Assembly (NCBI RefSeq): GCF_001544475.1
Contig: NZ_FCNW02000002.1
Span: forward strand, 186,001 to 250,000
Origin: Caballeronia humi
GTDB taxonomy: Bacteria; Pseudomonadota; Gammaproteobacteria; Burkholderiales; Burkholderiaceae
Length of the DNA stretch: 64,000 nucleotides
Direction: 5' to 3'
Part shown: piece after piece, positions 1-7,772 of the stretch
Layout: the number at the start of each line of letters is the position of its first letter
Position numbering within the stretch: position 1 is the first letter of the stretch
Translations under genes and position numbers: made by a program
The notes under the pieces: model-generated
The model's input: only the letters and a program-made list of their open reading frames with translations
Told to the model about the DNA's origin: nothing
The model's database searches: none

Positions 1-695
1 GGATCGTAGTGGATCAGCGTCGTGTCGCAGGCGAGCGATTCGCTCACGCCTTCGTCCTGATGGATCACGCCCGGAAACACCTTCGAGCCGAGCATGTTGC
101 GCAGCACTTTGAGCACGTCCTTGCTCAACTGGCGCGACTGGTCCACCTGATTCACGACATAACCCTGACCGCCGAAATCGCTGCGCGGCGCGGCGTAGTT
201 CTCGATCATGCGTTCCATCTGCGGGATCGCGGCGTAGGAGGCGGCGTCCGCGAGCACGACGTTCAGCGCGAAATTCGCCGCCGTCAGCGCTGCGCGCGTG
301 TAGACGGACGAGCCCGGCGGGGTATCGACGATCACGATGTCGGAAGCGTCGAGTCCGAGCGTATCGAGCGAATGCGCGAGCCACGCCGGCTCGCGATCGA
401 CGTGCGCCTCGAAGCGGCGGCGATCGTCTTCCAGGACCGCGCCGTACGGCAGGACCGTCACACCATCGACACCGTCGAACATCACGGTTTGCCAGGCATC
501 GCCGGCGAGTGTCGCGCGCGAAATGCCGTCGATGCTGTCGAGCGGGATGCCGAAGTGCAGGCGCAGCGCGTTCTGCGGATCGAGGTCGAGCACGATTACG
601 CGACGCCCGCGCGCCGCGAGCACCGACGCGAGGTTTGCGGCGAGCGTCGTCTTGCCGACGCCGCCCTTGGCCGACACCACGGTGATGACTTTCAT
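1..695 (-). CDS. bcsQ: Cellulose biosynthesis ParA-like ATPase BcsQ (3' end cut by window edge)
   Basis: ParA/MinD-type ATPase of the cellulose operon, thought to place or help assemble the BcsA/BcsB synthase at the inner membrane. The protein opens with MKVITVVSAKGGVGKTT, a deviant Walker A with the signature lysine at residue 11. A D-x-D motif follows (VLDLDPQN), then the Walker-B-like VIVDTPPG. About 231 codons are visible and the frame stays open to position 1, so the C-terminus is missing. The ATG overlaps the stop of the upstream bcsP gene (ATGA), which implies translational coupling. The cellulose role rests on this bcsD-bcsP-bcsQ order; the fold alone would only say ParA family. Confidence 0.93.
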   Translation of the reverse strand, partial: MKVITVVSAKGGVGKTTLAANLASVLAARGRRVIVLDLDPQNALRLHFGIPLDSIDGISRATLAGDAWQTVMFDGVDGVTVLPYGAVLEDDRRRFEAHVDREPAWLAHSLDTLGLDASDIVIVDTPPGSSVYTRAALTAANFALNVVLADAASYAAIPQMERMIENYAAPRSDFGGQGYVVNQVDQSRQLSKDVLKVLRNMLGSKVFPGVIHQDEGVSESLACDTTLIHYD

Positions 696-1417
696 GAACG
701 CGTCGCCCGGTTGGCGGCCCAGGTGCGGGCCGGAGCGACGGGTTCGGCCGCGTTGCCGCGCAGGCGGTCAAACACGGACAGAAGCGACGACGGTTGCGCC
801 TCGGCTTGAACTTGCGGCGCGGTTTGCGGCTCGGTCGAAGCGAAGAGTTTGCCGAGGATCGACGGAGCGGGCGCTGCGGGTTGCACCGGAACGGACTGGC
901 GCGGTGCAGCGGAAAACGCAATTGATGGTGAAGTCGGTGCAACCGGCGTCACCGTCGCTGTGCCGAATGCACGCAAAGGCGATTGCTGCGTCGGTGCGAC
1001 AGGTGCAACCGGCGCGGCGGGCCGGACCGTCTGCGTCACGGGCGGTGGTGCTTCGACCGGCTCCGCCATTGCATCCACATCCGCAAATCGCGAAGCGCCC
1101 GGCGCAACCGCCGGCAGCGTTACGTTGCTGACCGGCGGAATCGTCCGGCGATGCGCGCGCGCGAAAAGCGGCGGCTTGCCGCGATTGATCGGCGTCGCCT
1201 TGGGTGTCGCGTCACCTTCGCCGCGCGTACCCGGCAATTGCACGTCACGGCGCTGCGCGACTTCCGGAATCGGCGGCTGCGTGAAATCGAGCGTCGCAAG
1301 CAGCGGCCAGCGCGTGCGTGCCGAGCGCGCCTCGTTCTCTCGCCCGATTTCCTGATAATCGCCTGCGTTGCCGCCAAAATGCTCGAATAATTTCTCGATG
1401 TCGCGCGAAGTATTCAT
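692..1417 (-). CDS. bcsP: Cellulose biosynthesis protein BcsP
   Basis: A 241-residue accessory protein of beta-proteobacterial cellulose operons. The first ~45 residues are the conserved part: an acidic start with LFEHFGGNAGDYQEI, then RTRWPLLATLDF, which resembles the RWPLL segment of the small enterobacterial protein BcsR. The rest (about 60-225) is low-complexity and rich in Pro, Ala and Val, probably disordered. The stop overlaps the bcsQ start by 4 bases. A GAGG-like ribosome site precedes the ATG. No catalytic motif is visible; the known role is regulatory or assembly, and its partner is probably BcsQ. Confidence 0.85.
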   Translation of the reverse strand: MNTSRDIEKLFEHFGGNAGDYQEIGRENEARSARTRWPLLATLDFTQPPIPEVAQRRDVQLPGTRGEGDATPKATPINRGKPPLFARAHRRTIPPVSNVTLPAVAPGASRFADVDAMAEPVEAPPPVTQTVRPAAPVAPVAPTQQSPLRAFGTATVTPVAPTSPSIAFSAAPRQSVPVQPAAPAPSILGKLFASTEPQTAPQVQAEAQPSSLLSVFDRLRGNAAEPVAPARTWAANRATRS

Positions 1418-1593
1418 GATGCCGCCGTCCTCGTAATCCCGATCTGCTTCTAATTAGCCATTTGCCGCGCAGACATCTGTGGTCCGCTGCGGGTAAAGAT
1501 TCAACGTTCGGAAGCAAGGTGAATGCCGTAGTGCGGTTTCAGTCATCCTTGCCGACTTCACCGATGCATTTTTTGCAATCCGTATAAGTCTTA

Positions 1594-2049
1594 TTACGGC
1601 ATGCCTCGCGCAAGCCTGAATTCCACGGCCGAATTTTCATCGAATTCGCCCGCTTGCTTGACTGCCAGTCCCTGCGCGCCGAGTGCGCCGAGCCATTGCT
1701 GATACGCGCCTTCCAGAAACGCCGGACTCCACGTAAGCGCGCGCGCGCCGAATGCCGGCAGCGGCGCGCAATAGTGCGTGATACTCAAATAGCCAGGCTT
1801 CTCCGCAATCGCGACGAAACCCCAGTCTGTGTCGCGCCACAAGGCATTGAGCGAATCGACGAGTTCCGCCATCGATTCACACGCGGGCAGCGGATGCGCG
1901 TCCGCGAACCGGCGTCCGATGCGATTCATCAACTGACGCAGTTCGCTCTGCCCGATCTGCGCTTCGAATTCTTCGGCGAGCGCGGCAAGCACACCGCGCC
2001 ACTGCACTGATATCTGACGTTCCAGCAAGTAATCGAAAATGGCAACCAT
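1594..2049 (-). CDS. bcsD: Cellulose biosynthesis protein BcsD
   Basis: A 151-residue protein matching the length and pattern of AxCeSD/BcsD, the periplasmic octameric ring that helps order glucan chains in type I cellulose systems. Visible features are the N-terminal helix MVAIFDYLLERQISVQW, the central SELRQLMNRIGRRFADAHPL segment and W-x-D-x-x-WG near residue 75. No signal peptide is visible, as is usual for this family. It lies 176 bases upstream of bcsP on the same strand and is the first bcs gene here. No strong ribosome site precedes the ATG. BcsD suggests ordered cellulose fibres rather than amorphous cellulose. Confidence 0.85.
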   Translation of the reverse strand: MVAIFDYLLERQISVQWRGVLAALAEEFEAQIGQSELRQLMNRIGRRFADAHPLPACESMAELVDSLNALWRDTDWGFVAIAEKPGYLSITHYCAPLPAFGARALTWSPAFLEGAYQQWLGALGAQGLAVKQAGEFDENSAVEFRLARGMP

Positions 2050-2543
2050 GTTGGCCCTGAAAAGACTTGGGAGCGTCGACCGTTATTCGGTCGTTCTTAC
2101 TCGGTATTACTGCGGGATTCTTAATTGCTGCTGCTGTCAACATAATCGGGCGGGCTATTTCCATGCGCCCGCGCACGCCCGAAGGTACTTCAACCGCTTT
2201 TTTTTCGCCAGTAGAAAGACTAACAGTGCCATTTTTATCGAATCTCGCGAATTGACTTGCGATCGGCCTTCTATTTACCGATTCAATTCATTCGTCGATA
2301 GACAAAAGCTTGGCGAAGACGCGTTTAAAGCGCTTGTATGATGAATACGCTCCTGTACTAGCTGGTTAACGGCAAAACGCGAGTATGGTTTACATCGTAT
2401 CGAATGGCAAATGCGGCATTTTCTGCCGATTCGGGCGCGAAAACGTTTGCTATCGAAGCTGCGGCGTCTTCGATACAACAGAAAATGCCAGCGAAAAAAA
2501 AGCGCCCCGATTGGGGCGCCTTGTTGGAAAAGAGATCGGCGTC
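2050..2543. other. AT-richer intergenic region upstream of bcsD
   Basis: About 490 bases, clearly lower in GC than the flanking genes. It should carry the bcsD promoter reading left, and it contains the terminator of the gene at 2544-2741 near its right end. A plus-strand reading frame at 2067-2255 (TTG start, 62 codons) encodes a hydrophobic stretch but has no ribosome binding site, so it is not called as a gene. Nothing else was recognised. Confidence 0.5.
2494..2520 (-). terminator. Rho-independent terminator of the 65-residue orphan gene
   Basis: Perfect 7-bp GC stem gcgcccc/ggggcgc (2502-2508 with 2513-2519) around a 4-base loop. Read on the minus strand it is followed by eight T (2494-2501). 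It starts 24 bases past the stop of the gene at 2544-2741, which marks that gene as its own transcript, separate from bcsD. Confidence 0.9.
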
Positions 2544-2741
2544 TTAGAGATTGGCCCGGACGGCGTCTCTGACGGCGTCCATGACGATGCCGTAGTCGAG
2601 CGGGATGTCCAGCGAATCGGAGTAGCCGAAGTCGTCAGCCGACGCTTCGGGCATTGCGCGGACCGGGACAGGTTCAACGTTGGGCTGACCCGGTAGGCTC
2701 GCGCCTCCTTCGATGACACCCTGCGCTTGCGGATTCTTCAC
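2544..2741 (-). CDS. Small acidic hypothetical protein, 65 aa
   Basis: Not recognised. A GTG start is preceded by a near-perfect AAGGAG ribosome site six bases away; an in-frame ATG 42 bases further up (2783) has no such site. The protein has a Gly/Pro-rich N-terminal half and an acidic C-terminal half (SADDFGYSDSLDIPLDYG, then MDAVRDAVRANL that could form a helix). There is no signal peptide, no Cys and no membrane segment. It is followed at once by a strong terminator and preceded by an AT-rich stretch with AATATA (2782-2787) that could be a -10 box read on the minus strand. It sits next to cellulose genes but appears monocistronic. The translation signals make it a likely real gene; function unknown. 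Confidence 0.65.
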   Translation of the reverse strand: MKNPQAQGVIEGGASLPGQPNVEPVPVRAMPEASADDFGYSDSLDIPLDYGIVMDAVRDAVRANL

Positions 2742-3196
2742 GATTAACTCCTTGCGGTAATGGGAGCGGGCGAGAGAGTGCAATATAAATCAAGGAAATG
2801 ACAAATTGACGACGTTCAGTTCCACTCGACTGCGGATCACCGGCGCCCGCAAAGCCTTGCTGCGAGGCCCTGCCAGGGCGGCCGTTACGCGATCTGCAAC
2901 GAGTGCGCGGCTCTACAGTTTAATAGCGGCAACGAGGGGCAAACGTTTGTCGGACTTATGGCGAGCCCATCTCAATATAGCTGTGGCAGCCTAAAAACGG
3001 GCGTGATTTTTGCCCGAGCGACGGAATCGGGCATTCGGCGGACGAAAAGGGCGGAGATCGAAACGGTCGCATTCTGTCATCTGCGGAAAGAAATCATGTT
3101 GGTTGAGCGGCTTTCGCGGCCGTTTGTTCGCGACTATGATGATTTTTCATTGATTGGGCGCTTTTGCCCATCACTGATGCAAGGAGAAACGAGCAA
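2742..3196. other. Intergenic region between divergent genes
   Basis: About 455 bases between the orphan minus-strand gene and the plus-strand oxidoreductase. It must hold both promoters. The left part (2780-2815) is AT-rich. The right end carries AAGGAG (3181-3186), the ribosome site of the next gene. No conserved gene, repeat or hairpin was seen in between. Confidence 0.45.
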
Positions 3197-3811
3197 ATGA
3201 GCAAGATTGCAATTATCGGAGCGACAGGGAACGTGGGCAGCCAACTGCTCGCGGAAGCGTTGCGACGCGGGCACACCGTGACTGGCATTGCGCGCGATGC
3301 CTCATCGCTCGAAGGGCGGGACGGCGTGGCGGCACGCAGCGTCGATCTTTTTGACGCCGATGCGCTCGCGCAAGCCGTCGTGGGTCACGATGCCGTGTTC
3401 AGTTCGGCGCGCTTCGACGGCGTGCCGGCGAGCGCGATCGTCGAGCCGGTGAAGAAGGCTGGCGTCGAGCGGTTACTGGTGGTCGGCGGAGCGGGAAGTC
3501 TGTACGCGGCGCCCGGAATGCGCGTGATCGATGCGCCCAACTTCCCGCCGCAGTACAAGACGGAAGCGGCGGCGAGCGCCGCGTTCCTCGACGCGTTGCG
3601 CGCGGAGAAGGACCTCGACTGGACGTTCGTATCTCCATCGGCGGAATTCGTCGACGGCAAGCGCACGCAGAGCTTCCGCATCGGGCGGGACGAATTGCTG
3701 GTCGATGGCAATGGCCGAAGCTGGATCTCTTTCCAGGACTTCGCGATCGCCTTCCTCGACGAATTCGAAAAGTCCGTGCACGTGCGGCAGCGGTTTACCG
3801 TCGGCTATTGA
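3197..3811 (+). CDS. NAD(P)H-binding short-chain protein (NmrA/YwnB-like)
   Basis: A 204-residue Rossmann-fold protein of the NAD(P)H-binding group. The N-terminus has the dinucleotide loop IIGATGNVGSQLL. RGHTVTGIARD ends the second strand, where the basic residue suggests NADP(H). LLVVGGAGSLY lies in the middle. The short C-terminal half and lack of a clear Tyr-x-x-x-Lys pair fit the atypical SDR/YwnB subgroup, several of which bind cofactor without a known substrate. The start is set by AAGGAG ten bases upstream; a frame extension to 3164 lacks one. It converges on the DUF3331 gene 20 bases downstream. Confidence 0.8.
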   Translation: MSKIAIIGATGNVGSQLLAEALRRGHTVTGIARDASSLEGRDGVAARSVDLFDADALAQAVVGHDAVFSSARFDGVPASAIVEPVKKAGVERLLVVGGAGSLYAAPGMRVIDAPNFPPQYKTEAAASAAFLDALRAEKDLDWTFVSPSAEFVDGKRTQSFRIGRDELLVDGNGRSWISFQDFAIAFLDEFEKSVHVRQRFTVGY

Positions 3812-3831
3812 AGAAGCCGCCGGTAAAACGC

Positions 3832-4296
3832 TCAGCCGTGCAGGTCGGCTTCCATTTCCTCGTCGGCGGGCATCGCGGCGGCGAGAATCATCGCTGACGC
3901 GTTCTGTGGCTTCGGATCGCGTTGCGACGGCCGGTACACCGCGTCGCCGCGATGAATCGGCATGCCCGACAGCGAGCAGACGCCCGCGACGGTTGCGCTC
4001 GTCGCGCGCCATCCCTGATAGCCGTAGTGGCACGTGCCGGGGTCGGACCAGTAGACCAGCGCCGTCGCGCTGCTCGGCCGCTCGATCACGCGCACGACCG
4101 CTTCCGGAAACGGCCGCAGATCGTTCGACGGGCGCGGATGATCGCGATCCCAGTCGCGCGTCAACTGGTCGATGAACGCACGCTCCGCGCTCGCCGACTT
4201 CTGCGGCGCGTTCCCCACGGCGCTCTCACTCGGGAGCGCTTTCAGCTGGTGGACCGTTTGTATCCACGGGTCCGCTCTTTTCATCAATGCTGTCAT
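3832..4296 (-). CDS. DUF3331 domain protein
   Basis: Protein of about 154 residues with the core of DUF3331, a family found mainly in Burkholderia relatives: FPEAVVRVIERPSSATALVYWSDPGTCHYGYQ split over residues 60-95, then GVCSLSGMPIHRGDAVYRP. The two Cys and spaced His/Trp suggest a small metal-binding or DNA-handling fold, but the family has no assigned function. The start is uncertain: ATG at 4296 is used, and an in-frame ATG at 4347 would add 17 residues; neither has a good ribosome site. It is convergent with the preceding gene and probably monocistronic. Confidence 0.7.
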   Translation of the reverse strand: MTALMKRADPWIQTVHQLKALPSESAVGNAPQKSASAERAFIDQLTRDWDRDHPRPSNDLRPFPEAVVRVIERPSSATALVYWSDPGTCHYGYQGWRATSATVAGVCSLSGMPIHRGDAVYRPSQRDPKPQNASAMILAAAMPADEEMEADLHG

Positions 4297-4487
4297 GGCA
4301 TCTGTTCCAGGCGTTGCTTGCCCTAGAACGTACGTCAATAAGCACATTCTGATAAATACTGCATCAGTGAATACACTGTCCCGTTGGCGCGAATAATCGA
4401 CGGGAATAAACCGTCATTTGCTCGACAGGCCCGTCGGACGGGGCAAAGCGGTTGTCTGACAAATGACCGCCGAGGCTGAAATAAGGC

Positions 4488-5327
4488 TCAGGCCGCTACC
4501 GCGCGCGCCGCCGCACGCCCGCGCAGCCACTCCAAAGCGAGCAAAAGACTCGTCGAGAACACGATCAGGATCGTCGCGAGAGCGGCGATCGTCGGGCTGA
4601 TGTTCTCGCGAATGCCGGTGAACATCTGGCGCGGCAGCGTCGTCTGGTCGGCGCCGGCGAGGAAAAGCGTGACGACCACTTCATCAAACGACGTCGCGAA
4701 CGCGAACAGCGCGCCCGAAATCACGCCCGGCGCGATCACCGGCAGCGTGACGCGGAAAAACGTCGTGAGCGGGCTCGCGCCGAGCGACTGGCTCGCCCGC
4801 ACCAGGTTGAAGTTGAAGTTCTGCAACGTCGCGCCGACGGTCGTCACGACGAACGGCACGCCGAGCGCCGCATGCGCGAGGATCAGCCCGAAGTACGTGT
4901 TTGCGATGCCGAGCGGCGCAAAAAACAGGTACATCCCGACGCCGACCACGATCACCGGCACGATCATCGGCGAAATAAGCACGGCCATCAGCAGCCCTTT
5001 GCCGACGAAATTGGCCTTCTGCAGTCCGACAGCGGCGAGTGTGCCGAAAATCGTCGCGACGATCGTGGCCGATGGCGCCACGATGAAGCTGTTTTTCGCG
5101 GCCATGCGCCATTCGTCGGACATGACGAGGTTCTCGTACCAGCGCATCGAGAAGCCGGGAATCGGATAAACGAGGAACGTGCTCGACGAAAACGACAGCG
5201 GCACGATCGCGAGAACGGGCAGGATCAGGTAAAGGAGCGTCAGCACGCAAATGATGCGCAGCGCGAAGAACCAGATGCGCTCGATGACCGACGTATGGGG
5301 CGCGAACAGCGGTTTGGCGAGTTTCAT
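4488..5327 (-). CDS. ABC transporter permease, PotC/PotI type
   Basis: A 279-residue inner-membrane permease with about six transmembrane segments. It carries the cytoplasmic EAA-type loop of binding-protein-dependent importers (RASQSLGASPLTTFFRVTLPVIAPG, near residue 180) that docks on the ATPase. The final helices (FATSFDEVVVTLFLAG) are typical of spermidine/putrescine PotC and PotI. The ATG at 5327 follows GGGGTAAAG and lies 5 bases after the stop of the other permease, so both are on one mRNA. It is the last gene of the importer operon ATPase, binding protein, permease, permease. The polyamine substrate is inferred from family and gene order only. Confidence 0.88.
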   Translation of the reverse strand: MKLAKPLFAPHTSVIERIWFFALRIICVLTLLYLILPVLAIVPLSFSSSTFLVYPIPGFSMRWYENLVMSDEWRMAAKNSFIVAPSATIVATIFGTLAAVGLQKANFVGKGLLMAVLISPMIVPVIVVGVGMYLFFAPLGIANTYFGLILAHAALGVPFVVTTVGATLQNFNFNLVRASQSLGASPLTTFFRVTLPVIAPGVISGALFAFATSFDEVVVTLFLAGADQTTLPRQMFTGIRENISPTIAALATILIVFSTSLLLALEWLRGRAAARAVAA

Positions 5328-5332
5328 ATTCT

Positions 5333-6604
5333 TTACCCCAGGCTCACGTTCGAGCGCGTGAAGCGGCCGTAGACCACGTACAACAGGAGCGTCGCGGCAA
5401 GCAGCAAGGCGCCGAGCGCGCACGCCATACCCCAGTTGATCGTCACGTTCGTGAAGTAGGCGATGTAGTAGCTGACCATTTGGTCGTTCGGGCCGCCGAG
5501 CAGCGCTGGCGTGATGTAGTAACCGATCGCGAGGATGAACACGAGCAGCACTCCCGCGCCGATGCCCGGATACGTCTGCGGCACGTACACGCGCCAGAAC
5601 GCGGCGAACGGATGGCTGCCGAGCGACACGGCCGCGCGCTGGAACGTCGGCGGGACGGACTTCATCACGCTATAAAGCGGCAGGATCATGAAGGGCAGCA
5701 GGATGTGCGTCATCGAGATGTAGACGCCCACGCGGTTGAAAAGCAGCGCGAACGGTTGATCGATGAGGCCCGCGCCGATCAGCGTCTTGTTCACCAGCCC
5801 TTCGCTTTGCAGCAGCACGATCCACGCGGCGACGCGCACCAGCACCGACGTCCAGAATGGAATCAGCACGAGCACCATCACGAGATTGGCTTTGCGGGCG
5901 GGCAGCGTCGAAATCCAGTACGCGAGCGGATAGCCGAGCAGCAACGCGAAGAACGTCACCGCGACCCCGATCACGAACGTGCGCGCAAAGATGCTCAGGT
6001 AAATCGATTGATCCGGCCCCGCGTGCTCGATGTCGCCGAAGCCGTCCTGCCGGTGATCCAGCGCGGCGAGCAGATAGAACGGCGAATAGCGGCCCGCGTT
6101 TTTCGCGATCGCCTGCCAGTACGCGACGTCCCCCCAGCGCTCGTCGATACCGATGATCTTTTCGCGGATTTGCGGCCCGGCGAGCGGCTGACCGTCGTCG
6201 CCGACGAGGGGCATGTCGCGCGCCGTCTTCGTGACGAGCGAGCGGTAGCCCGGAATCTCCGTGTTCAGGCGCCGGGCGAGCGCCCCCATCGATTCGCCGT
6301 CCTTGACCACCGCCAGGTCCTGCGCGAGCGCGGCGTAGGCGGCGTCGGGCGGCGGCGTCTTGCGGTCCCATTTGGCGAGCGCGGCGCCCGTGTGCGGCAG
6401 CGCGGTCGCGACTTCGGGGTTCTCGGCGGCGCGCGTGAGCAGCGCGCCGATCGGCACCACGAAGATCAGAAAAAGGAAGATCGCGAGCGGCGCGATCAGG
6501 AGGAGCGCCATCGCGCGCTTCTTCGCATCGGCGATTTTCAGCTCGCGCTTTAGCCGCGCCGTGGATTCGAGCGTCGGTTCGGCGGCTATCGTCATCGTGT
6601 TCAC
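5333..6604 (-). CDS. ABC transporter permease, PotB/PotH type with large periplasmic loop
   Basis: A 423-residue permease, much longer than the usual ~280-300 of PotB. Transmembrane helix 1 (about residues 33-56) is followed by a hydrophilic segment of about 145 residues (57-203) before helix 2. The core then continues normally with the EAA loop near VSLGSHPFAAFWRVYVPQTYPG. The loop should be periplasmic and near the binding protein; such insertions occur in a beta-proteobacterial subgroup. The start is GTG at 6604, fixed by AAGGAGAG 7-8 bases upstream; an ATG three codons in (6595) is the alternative. The 66 bases between it and the binding-protein gene show no terminator. Confidence 0.87.
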   Translation of the reverse strand: MNTMTIAAEPTLESTARLKRELKIADAKKRAMALLLIAPLAIFLFLIFVVPIGALLTRAAENPEVATALPHTGAALAKWDRKTPPPDAAYAALAQDLAVVKDGESMGALARRLNTEIPGYRSLVTKTARDMPLVGDDGQPLAGPQIREKIIGIDERWGDVAYWQAIAKNAGRYSPFYLLAALDHRQDGFGDIEHAGPDQSIYLSIFARTFVIGVAVTFFALLLGYPLAYWISTLPARKANLVMVLVLIPFWTSVLVRVAAWIVLLQSEGLVNKTLIGAGLIDQPFALLFNRVGVYISMTHILLPFMILPLYSVMKSVPPTFQRAAVSLGSHPFAAFWRVYVPQTYPGIGAGVLLVFILAIGYYITPALLGGPNDQMVSYYIAYFTNVTINWGMACALGALLLAATLLLYVVYGRFTRSNVSLG

Positions 6605-6670
6605 TCAAATCTCTCCTTGCTTGCTGCATGGCACGGACGCCTTCCCAAGGAAGGCGGCCAACCAACTACG

Positions 6671-7708
6671 TTACTTCGACGCCCAGGCCGTAAACCGCTG
6701 CTCCAGCTCGTCACCGTGATCGGTCCAGAACGCCATGTCCTGCAGCACGGCGTTCTTTGCGTTTTCCGGCGAATTCGGCATGTTCGACTGCGTCTTCGCG
6801 TCGAGCGCCTTGATCGCGGCCTTGTTCACCGGACCATAGGCGATGTTCTTCGCGTATTCCTGCTGCGGCTTCTCGGACACCGAATACGCGATGTACTTCG
6901 TCGCGAGGTCCTTGTTCGGCGAGCCCTTCGGGATCGCCCAGTAATCCAGGTCATAGATGCTGCCGTTCCACACGACCTTCAGGTTTTTGCCTTCCTTCTG
7001 CGCGGCGTCGATCCGGCCGTTATAGGCCGTCGACATCACGACATCGCCCGCGACGAGGAACTGCGGCGGCTGCGCGCCCGCTTCCCACCACTGGATGTTC
7101 GGCTTCAGTTCTTCGAGCTTTTTGAACGCGCGATCGGCGCCGGCCTTCGTGCCGAGCACCTTGTAGACGTCCTTCGGCGCGACGCCGTCGGCCATCAGCG
7201 CGAATTCGAGGTTGTAGCGCGCGCCTTTGCGCATGCCGCGCTTGCCGGGGAATTTCTTCACGTCCCAGAAATCGGCCCAGCCGGCGGGCGCGGATTTCAG
7301 CTTGTCAGCGTTGTAGGCGAGTGCCGTCGACCACACGAAGAAGCCGACGCCGCAGGTCGCGGGCGATTCGGAAACGAGGTCCGGCTTCTTCGCGATCTTC
7401 GACCAGTCGAGCTTCTCGTACAGCCCTTCGTCGCAGCCGCGTCCAAGATCGCCCGATTCGACTTCGACGACGTCCCAGTTCACGTGCTTCGCTTCGACCA
7501 TCGCCTTGACCTTGGCCTGCTCGCCGTTGTACTCGACGGCCGTGACCTTCGTGCCCGATTCCTTCTCGAACGGCTGGTTGAACGCGACTTTTTGCGCGTT
7601 GCCGTTCGCGCCGCCGAAATTGACGACGGTCAGCTCGGCGGCCATCGCCCCTGAAGCGCACACGAGCGCAGCCGCAGCCGCGATGGAACACATTGCGAAC
7701 TTCTTCAT
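6671..7708 (-). CDS. Periplasmic polyamine-type substrate-binding protein (PotD/PotF family)
   Basis: A 345-residue binding protein with a clear Sec signal peptide (MKKFAMCSIAAAAALVCASG, cleavage after about residue 23, no lipobox). The mature part starts ELTVVNFGGANGNAQ. It shows the extracellular solute-binding family 1/8 pattern, with WDVVEVES and GCGVGFFVWSTALAYN-like segments and CG (TCGVG) near residue 118. Aromatic and acidic residues suit a cationic amine ligand. It sits 64 bases after the ATPase gene and before both permeases. The ligand could be putrescine, spermidine or a related amine; sequence alone does not decide. Confidence 0.87.
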   Translation of the reverse strand: MKKFAMCSIAAAAALVCASGAMAAELTVVNFGGANGNAQKVAFNQPFEKESGTKVTAVEYNGEQAKVKAMVEAKHVNWDVVEVESGDLGRGCDEGLYEKLDWSKIAKKPDLVSESPATCGVGFFVWSTALAYNADKLKSAPAGWADFWDVKKFPGKRGMRKGARYNLEFALMADGVAPKDVYKVLGTKAGADRAFKKLEELKPNIQWWEAGAQPPQFLVAGDVVMSTAYNGRIDAAQKEGKNLKVVWNGSIYDLDYWAIPKGSPNKDLATKYIAYSVSEKPQQEYAKNIAYGPVNKAAIKALDAKTQSNMPNSPENAKNAVLQDMAFWTDHGDELEQRFTAWASK

Positions 7709-7772
7709 GATCTGGCTTCCTCTTCTGCTTGCTGTTATGAATTGGACTGCGGTGGGAAACGTTTCTGCCGCT

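Noticed and set aside
9..1390. Several plus-strand open frames of 100-260 codons
   Set aside because: They lie opposite bcsQ and bcsP, have Arg/Ser/Ala-rich translations without domains, and arise from high GC codon bias.
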